From: Marsupella aquatica
Lineage: Eukaryota; Marchantiophyta
Direction: 5' to 3'
Assembly (NCBI GenBank): GCA_973895155.1
Contig: OZ316895.1
Span: 19,468,001-19,532,000, forward strand
Length of the DNA: 64,000 bases
Shown here piece after piece: positions 57,069 to 64,000 of the stretch (positions are counted from its first letter, which is position 1; each line of letters starts with the position of its first letter). The translations under genes and the position numbers were made by a program. The notes beneath the pieces are model-generated. The model was given only the letters and a program-made list of their open reading frames with translations, did no database searches and was not told the origin of the DNA.

Positions 57069-57106
57069 AGGGTTTAAACCCTAAACCCTAAATTGGGGTT
57101 TAGGGT
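57069..57106. repeat. Telomere-like inverted repeat in an intron
   Basis: Within the 56959-57158 intron: AGGGTTTAAACCCTAAACCC, then TAAATTGGGGTTTAGGG. These are plant-type TTTAGGG/CCCTAAA words in both orientations, too short to be an interstitial telomere array. Confidence 0.75.
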
Positions 57107-58541
57107 CTGACTAGGGTTTTGTTTAAAAGCATTCTGAGATTGTTACATTGTGATGCAGCACCTGAGGCACCAAAGTTCAGGCCCCTTCCACGAGTATTGA
57201 AGCTACAACTGGATAATTGTGCCTCAGACAACAAGAACAGATATATGATGGCTTATTTGTCATTGTTGACGGCGAGGGAGGTGTTTGAAGAGGTTCATCT
57301 TGGTTTTATGGTGGTTGGGCATACTCATGAGGACGTTGACGGTATGTTCGGGCATTTTTCAGAGTCTATGATGCATAACCCCACATACTCATTGCCTGAG
57401 TTAATGTCCTTGTTCATGAGAGCAAGGACACTCAATGCAGTCCCACATTTTCTACAGGAGGTCCCAGATTTCAAAAACTACTTAGCTCCATTCATGTTGA
57501 AGGGCCCTGAGGCATTGGTGGGGCATTTAAAACCCAGGCTGTTTAGGTTCTATGTTCGTCATGATAGTATGCCATGCTTCCAATACAAAATGAAGTCAAC
57601 TGATCAGGGATGGTTACCCAAGGAAGGTATTGAAATGTGGTCATGGAAAGATGACAAAAGTCCTCACATCCCAATTGGGGTGCCCAAACGGCTACCAATG
57701 ATGGAGTTGAAAATTGTTCCTGAAGTGCTGACAGGGTTGAAGAAGCATGTGTCATTCTTTGAGTTTATTCTAAAGCGAACAAAAGAGGAAGAACCAAAGC
57801 GACGTTGGACAACTCTCATCAATTATTGGAATGACATTGTAGATACTCTACAGGGTGAGCAGGTGCAATATGAACCTGAAGGTGCACACAACTTGGAATA
57901 CGGGTTTTGGCCTTTATCAATATGGAGAGAGCACGTTCCACCAGAATATCGAAATGTGGCATGTGAGTTGGAGGCAACAGTGGATTATGTGGGACCAGCA
58001 AAAGATAAACCTCCTGAGAGTTTTAACCCTAGGGTTGATGTTGTGAAGGGCTGTTATGTGTTGGTACGGCCGGACGACTCAGACCTGGATGTTTATCCCG
58101 TCCATATGGGGTTAGTTGTTACAGATGTGGTAGAAGGACCAGTGAATGAACAAAACCTTCTTACTCATGTATGTGGCGTTGAGTGGTTTAGACCATTTAT
58201 GGCAAAGAAGCAACGTGGTCAATCAGACTGGCAGCCAAGAGAGCGGTGGGCAGATTCTTGGTATAAGAAATGGGAACATGATCCATCTCCAATATACAAG
58301 GAAGCTGAGACAATAGATGTTTCCTCTGCCTTGTGATGTTTCAAAACACGCAAAGGACCAATGACAGGGCTGGTAGGAATTCCAAAGAATGTTGCTGTCA
58401 AGGCAAGAGACTATCTCTTGACATGCATAGCAAGTGACAAATCCTAGACAGTAATGAAGCATGTAGTTTAGCATACAGTTTAAAAGGCAACTCAGAATAG
58501 TAGTAGCCAGAGAACTCAAGTTTAGACAAGTCTTATCGTCT

Positions 58542-59113
58542 AAGTTAGTTAGTTGGTTAGTTTATTTAAGATATAATATTAGTTAGTGGGGCCTTAGTTT
58601 GGTGATATTAAGGCATGATATTATTGACATTCAAATGAATGTCCAGTAGACATTGTAATATACAACAATCCTATTAATAAATAATAATTATAGTTACACC
58701 CTCAAGTGAACTCAACTTTCAATGATTTCTGATTTTATATGGTTCCATGCCTGATTGAGTCAAAGCAATAGAAACTAACTAATTAAAGGGTGATACTATA
58801 ATTGTAGGTCACGCACCCTGGTGCGTGTCAATCTTTTTTGTATTCAACCCTATAGTAATTAAATAGACAAGTTAGTTAGTTGGTTAGTTTATTTAAGATA
58901 TAATATTAGTTAGTGGGCCCTTAGTTTGGTGATATTAAGGCATGATATTATTGACATTCAAATGAATGTCCAGTAGACATTGTAATATACAACAATCCTA
59001 TTAATTGTTGTAAAGAAACTAATTAATTAAAGGGTGGTACTTACTATGATTGTAGGTCACGCACCCTGGTGCGTGTCAATCTTTTTTGTATTCAACCCTA
59101 TAATAATTAAATA
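58542..59113. repeat. Direct duplication with TCACGCACC...GGTGCGTG palindrome
   Basis: A unit of about 327 bp starting AGTTAGTTAGTTGG (58542) recurs at 58869 with an internal deletion. Each copy carries TCACGCACCCTGGTGCGTGTCA (58809 and 59057). This follows the stop of the DUF7869-type gene and may be its 3' UTR or element end. Confidence 0.85.
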
Positions 59114-59269
59114 GACAATTGAAACAATGAATGATAGTTTAATTAAGGATTTGTGCATGGATCAAGAGATACTTGATGTCATTTAGTGATGCATTGTTAT
59201 AAAGATCTTGTAACAAAACATTTGAAGTTTTTGACTATCCCACCAAATGTTAAAGAGGTTGATCATTCA

Positions 59270-62200
59270 CACTAGTACATTTTCGGGCCTTTATTCGATA
59301 GGATTTACATCGGATCCCTTCAGGAAAATTGCCGCAAAAATTTCTATCATCCGATGCAATTCCCAACGCACTTTGCGATGCACAAACCATCGCATATCGA
59401 CCATCGGACTTCCATCGGACTTTCCGATATTTTGGACAACGGACGTTCCGTTGTAACGTGTTACGGATATTTGATGTCCGATGTAAAATGGATCGGATAC
59501 TTAACACGCGACGGAACACAACGATTTCCTATGTCCGATTCTATTTAAATCGGGATGTCCGATATATTTGATATGGCAATTTGTGAAGTAATTTGTATCG
59601 GACATTGCGTTATTTATATTAACGGAAAGTGCATTATTTTTTGTATCGGACTATCCGATATATTTAAGATGGGAACCTTGAAGGAGGGGTCCGATGCGTT
59701 GGGGATGGGAAAGTTCGAAGGCAACAGAATCGGACACTGCTATATTACCGATACGGACGGTAACGGACTTGCAACGGATTATCAAATGTTCTGGGGGTGG
59801 AATACAGGGTTTCATGGGTGGTTTTTTGGGGGTTTGGGTATTGGTTTAGGGTTGAAGGTGACATACACCAATTAGGAACCAAAGATAATGCTATAAACAC
59901 GAGGTCAAAATATCAGATTCAAAAAGGGGATCACCCCAATATGTACAAAATGGATTAGGCCTACTGGGTAGACCCATCCTGGTCGTGATGGCACGATAGA
60001 AGATGTAAAGTGAGCTTTGACTAGAGACTACACTGAGCTATATACAAGGTACCTCCTAGTGAGTGTCTAATCAAAGCTGTCTAGCACTAGATACCCGGCC
60101 ACCTAAATGCAACTAACCTCTAAAAAGGTGTGTTGCGTCCCTTCTTCTTCTTTGGGCGAGAACGAAGGGTGGGTACAGGTCTAGCATCATGAGAGCCCTC
60201 CTCCCTCTGGCTGCCCACAACCGTGGCAGCCACCTGCTCACCAGATGGCATGGGTTGGCCTGATGCAGGCCTAGACCCTGACCCACTAGATGCACCGCTA
60301 GGGTGGTCAGGCAAGGTAGATGTCCCACCAACCCCCGACATGGCAGAGTGAAAGGACGCCTCAGCTCCTCCCGCAGACCTGCTAGAGTGATGGGATGGTG
60401 CGCCGATAGATCCTGTGGGTGGCCCATGTCGTGTTGTACTCCCACCAGACTCACGAGATGGTGCGCGCCCTCTAGATCCACCATCCGGCACGTCGCCACT
60501 ACCTCGTCGGGAAGGGCCACCTGCACCAGATACTCCTACGCGATCGCCTCGTCCCATGCCATCACCTCTACTACCCCCTGAGTGCTTGGGCCCCGCACCC
60601 CGTGATGCTCCAAAGCGATGGGAGCCCACACCATCAGCAGCATGTGACCCACCCCTCCCTGCTGATGGGGCAACGGCACCAGATGGGGCAACAACACCTC
60701 GGGCCTGAGAAGTAGGGGTCACTGTGGGCACCCTCCCCAACCCTGCCTCAGCATCCTGCTCAGAATCTGAGTCCAACTCCTCCGACCCAGACCCCTCCTC
60801 ATCCTGCGCAATAGGGTTTAATTGCAATTAGAATGAATGGTCCCGACCATAACTCTAACAAATTCATGACAACCTTAAACATTATATCACCCTAGGATGA
60901 ACACTTACCTCTCCCAACTCATCCTCAAGGTGGCGCTTTAGAGCGCGGGGTCCATCCGTCTTTGCCAAATTCCTCTCCAATGGCGCAATAGGGCGACCAT
61001 ACTCCCGCTCCTGAAATTTAAAGATCCAAACCATAGAGGCCAGGTTAATATCAAATCTAGTATTAGCGTGCCCTACCCTAAACCAAGCCACCCTACATAG
61101 CCCTAATGTAACCTTAAACCATAGTTCACCCTAAATTATACTCTACCCTAGTAAAAAATTAACGTTAAGTACGTTCATTCAAAAATTTAAATGTTTTGCC
61201 GAGGGGTCCGATGCAGAGTCCGATACAGCCTGCATCGGACGTCTATCGGATGCGTAACCAAAAAATGGCATGACACGGTGTCCAATGCTGCTTCCGATGC
61301 AAAACCTATCGGATGAGTATCGGAAAGAACAGGCCCGAGAGCAAAAATGAGTTTTGCAAAGGGTTTAAACAAAAGACATAAGGCACAAACAACTCATTCT
61401 TTGTGCGAGGAGTCAGGTGATCAGGGAGTCGAGGTGGGGAGCAGAGGGAGGGCACTTACAAACTCAGCCTTCAATCGATTGGAGCCGCCTTGCCCCATCC
61501 GGTGAATGATGGTTGGCCTCCCCTGCACTCTCTCCAATGCTGCTATGATGTGCCTTGGTGGTTTGGGGAGTCTTGCTGCCTGAGCTGCCCATTGTTGCAG
61601 GTTCTGTTGAAGGGGGAGGATATCAACATTCTCCCCAGCCTTTCGCTTCTCCTCTGCCAGCCTAATTTTGTTGTCCCAATGTCTTCTTTTCAGCCAAGCA
61701 CGGACTGAGAGTTCCTCCTCAAGCCAAGCCGCCCACTCATCCGGGGAAACATCGTCTGGACAACCCTCCTCCCTGATCACCTCTGCATCCACTGCCATAT
61801 CTCCAAGGTACTTTCTGAATTTGTCTCGCTGATGATTGCGCATGTCTGAGAGTGATGCTGAAATTCATTTGTTTAGGAACCTGTCATCAATGTAGGCCCC
61901 GTTCCTGAACCGTTCCTTCACCTGCTCTCTGATTCTCAATCTCTCTTCCTCCTTCTTCTTGCCCCAGTAATCCAGTGGCCCCAAATTGGCCCTCAGCACC
62001 TGCTTGAATTGGCTTTGGAATAGATGGTAGCTCTTAGGCAATGGACCACCACCCGAATTGAGAGCTAGCTTAGGCCTGAGAGCTCTCTCTGCCTCCTTTC
62101 GCCTCTGCTCCTCCAATCGCACCTTCTCAATTGCCCTAGCTTCTTTTCAAAGCTTTTTCTCGCGTTTTCTTGGAGACAGTGTCTCCTCTGCATCCCCCTT

Positions 62201-62810
62201 GCCTCTCTTTGCCTCTTTCTTCCTCTTCTTTGCCTCCTTCTCACTTGCAATGCTTGCAGCAGCAGTCTTCTCTGCCTCACGCCGAGAGGCATCAATCAGC
62301 GTTTGGAGGAGTGGGACTACTCTCTATGCGTCCTCCACACTCAACCCTGCCTTGGCCACAAAAATGTCCCTCATAACTTCATTGTATGGCTGGGACGGTC
62401 CCCCTTGCTCTCCACCACCACCTGATCCCCCTTCGTCTCCCCCACCACCTGATCCCCCGCCCCCCTCCATCTCTCCTCCTCCTTCAAGCTCTCCTCCTTG
62501 ATCCAGCTTCAAAAAATTTGAAAAACACCAAGTGCGAAACGGGGCCCAACGCGCGGGTCTTCGCACCTGCATCGGTTCTTTTTTCCGAAACAAAACCTGC
62601 TGCTTCCGATTCTTTCTGTTTCAGACTTTGCGAAACCAAAGGTATCGGACACGCAATCGGACATTCCGAAACTATCTGCTTTGGACCCCTCGTCCTTTTC
62701 TTGTGGCCGTGTATTTACCAAGTGTGGCCCGTTTCCTATTGCATCGGACCCCTCATGAAGTTATATCGGATACCTCTTGGCTTTCCCCGAGGGGGTCCAA
62801 TATAATGTTT
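59270..62810. mobile_element. CACTA-like element, left end and body (right end not found)
   Basis: Begins CACTAGTACATTTTCGGGCC, matching the CACTA terminal signature of En/Spm-type transposons. It is followed by dense TCCGAT/ATCGGA words (59290-59780) like subterminal transposase-binding repeats. The same words recur at 61200-61340 and 62630-62790. A minus-strand multi-exon gene lies inside. No matching TAGTG end was found in the window, so the right boundary is unknown; 62810 marks only the last cluster of these words. Confidence 0.55.
60120..62593 (-). pseudogene. CACTA-associated gene with three in-frame stops
   Basis: Exons 62593(or later)-61460, 61010-60909 and 60803-60120 join in phase 0 through GTAAGT donors. 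Order of segments: a Gly/Glu-rich low-complexity part, YNEVMRDIFVAKAGLS, a Lys/Glu-rich helix, PKSYHLFQSQFKQVLRANLG, a Trp-rich helical part (DEWAAWLEEELSVRAWLKRR), then GRPTIIHRMGQGGSNRLKAEF and REYGRPIAPLERNL. A Ser/Gly/Arg-rich tail ends SRPKKKKGRN, a possible nuclear-localisation signal. In-frame stops at 62324-62326 (TAG), 62147-62149 (TGA) and 61865-61867 (TGA) interrupt an otherwise continuous frame. It may correspond to the accessory protein of plant En/Spm-type elements; that link is weak. The start is uncertain. Confidence 0.55.
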
Positions 62811-63130
62811 TGAATTTGGGTTGGGTATGGGATTGGAGGGTTTAGAGTATAATTTAGGATATTTAGGTTTTGTATGGGGTAAGGGCACATGGTTGGAGTT
62901 ATTATTTGCTTTCATATTTGAATCCGCGTTTTGTAGGGCTCTACATATGTGAACGGGACAGTGAACGTGTCATGCATGTAGAGGGACCTCTTGCAAGTTT
63001 CTTTGTTGCGGAGAACAAATTTTGGGATTTGTACCGGACTATGTAGTTTTTTTGATAAGCTATGGTCTTGCATGCTTAATATATTGGGCTCTAATTAATG
63101 ATGCAATTGTGTATGGAGTCTTGGTGTTTT
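62811..63130. other. Spacer, nothing recognised
   Basis: AT-rich and T/G-rich sequence with no gene or repeat that I can support. Confidence 0.4.
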
Positions 63131-63850
63131 AGGGGTGGTTGTGGTGATGGGAACTCAATACTATGATATGTAATATAGGATCAAGAAAATACTACAAGAA
63201 GTTTTTGTATGAACCATTTTTGGGTTAAAGCCTTTTGTTTCATTTCTTTATAGGGGATTATGGGTGTACGTAGAGGTTTTATTAGTATAACATTATACCT
63301 TTTGTTAGGATAATATTAAACCCCTTCATTAGGCTAATCTTTGTGTTTGGATTTGATGTGTAGTACCTTGCTTTTGGAGGGGTGGTTAACTTTTTTTGAG
63401 GGGGTAGGGAGGTTTCGATTTTGGACAATGCACTATGCATGAAACCGTGCATCCAGGAGGTATGATGTCCTCTTGCAAGTTCCTTGCAAGTTTAGGGATG
63501 GTTGTGGTGATGGGAACTCAATACTATGATATATGATAGACAAAATACTACAAGAAGTTTTTGTACGAACCATTTCTTGGTGAAAGCTATTTGGATCATT
63601 TCTTTGGAGGGGTTTATGGGCTTAGGGTTATGGGGTTTTACTAGGATAAGGTTACACCTTTTCTTAGGATAAGGTTCAACCTCCATATATATTAGCTAGG
63701 CTAATGGTTGTGTTGGATTTGATGCACAGTACCTTGCGTTTGGAGGGGTGGTTCAATGTTTGTGAGGGGGTAGATAGGTTTTGTTTTGGACAATGCACTA
63801 TGCATAGTGTGAGACCGCGCATCCAGGAGGTATGATGTCCCCGCTTCACG
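63131..63850. repeat. 362-bp direct duplication
   Basis: Copies start GG-TGGTTGTGGTGATGGGAA at 63131 and 63493. Both end GCATCCAGGAGGTATGATGTCC and contain TTTTGGACAATGCACTATGC. They are diverged by scattered substitutions and small indels. No coding potential. Confidence 0.85.
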
Positions 63851-64000
63851 AGCCGCATCATTTACACTTAATTTGTATGTTGGAATTTTTTTATATGTGG
63901 TGTGTTCTTCCTACACTCTTTCGCACTTACAGATTATGTATGCTCATTAGCAAAATGCTCACCCATATATGCAGAGATTTTGGATGTCCCACACCTTGTG

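Larger units (their letters stand above)
49020..58336 (+). pseudogene. DUF7869-type transposase-like gene interrupted by Copia
   Basis: Parts: 49020-49531, then (after the Copia insert and its target duplicate) 55584-56004, 56029-56958 and, after a GT-AG intron, 57159-58336. Joining 49531 to 55584 restores one continuous frame. The upper part ends with an RQ+WW helix. The next has EGKVLCLEAW, QMYFREFSRH and FSKCTTCSELL (metal-binding-like Cys), then LIHDKMDHSKTALPR. The last has LKLQLDNCASDNKNRYMMAYLSLL and VVGHTHEDVDGMFGHFS. These are the hallmarks of DUF7869 proteins; spaced Asp residues and the HxHED motif suggest an RNase-H-like transposase core, which is inference. A frame change near 56000 and the insertion mean this copy is inactive. 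The encoded element's ends were not identified. Confidence 0.75.

Noticed and set aside
57060-57120. Interstitial telomere
   Set aside because: Only a few degenerate CCCTAAA/TTTAGGG words in opposite orientations, within a transposon intron.
62058-62501. Plus-strand Ser/Pro-rich ORF of 147 residues
   Set aside because: It is antisense to the Lys/Glu- and Gly-rich exon of the CACTA-associated gene; the low-complexity composition explains the open frame.

Overview
The window is nuclear DNA of a land plant, most likely a non-seed plant (bryophyte or lycophyte). The plant assignment rests on three spliced single-copy-type genes with clear plant homologues. They are an AKT1-type inward-rectifier K+ channel, a FOREVER YOUNG (FEY)-type short-chain dehydrogenase, and a DUF220-type START-like protein. 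It also rests on plant-type transposons (Ty1/Copia with an initiator-Met-tRNA primer site, PIF/Harbinger, CACTA). The non-seed guess is inference from a DUF7869-type transposase-like gene. No rRNA, tRNA or CRISPR was seen.

Layout. 1-25 kb holds the host genes: AKT1-like (minus, 13 exons, 1.2-9.6 kb), FEY-like (plus, 8 exons, 12.2-15.0 kb), DUF220 (plus, 3 exons, 20.8-22.3 kb) and a small two-exon gene of unknown function (minus, 24.2-25.0 kb). Their summed exon lengths are exact multiples of three, which supports the exon models. AT-rich intergenic DNA with short tandem repeats separates them. 25-28.4 kb holds local duplications and a decayed PIF/Harbinger element.

28.9-49 kb is the unusual part. 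All its ORFs lie on the minus strand. A huge chimeric gene (28.9-37.4 kb, eight exons, about 2,570 codons) encodes, in order: a ParB-like domain, a DNA-methyltransferase-like fold, an acidic region with a long EKAQA coiled coil, a Ulp1/C48 SUMO-protease domain, and three tandem NIF/FCP1-like HAD phosphatase domains. Exon phases agree across every intron only if one single-base deletion is allowed for. Three in-frame stops interrupt it, one exactly at the Trp after the protease catalytic His, so this copy is probably a pseudogene. Three tandem F-box-like ORFs lie directly upstream. Further upstream are a 798-residue ORF of unknown function and a Cys-rich 180-residue ORF. A roughly 20-bp palindrome of consensus TCACGCGAC-NN-GTCGCGTGA lies in six of the eight introns examined and recurs as arrays in the spacers to 49 kb. 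Common gene orientation and a shared repeat suggest that 28-49 kb derives from one large, possibly undescribed mobile element. That is inference.

49-64 kb is nested transposons. A nearly intact Copia element (6,047 bp, 421-bp LTRs differing at one base, 5-bp duplication GGGAA) sits inside the DUF7869-type gene, whose reading frame is exactly restored when the insert is removed. A CACTA-like element starts at 59.27 kb. Its gene has three in-frame stops, each explained by one transition. A 362-bp direct duplication closes the window.
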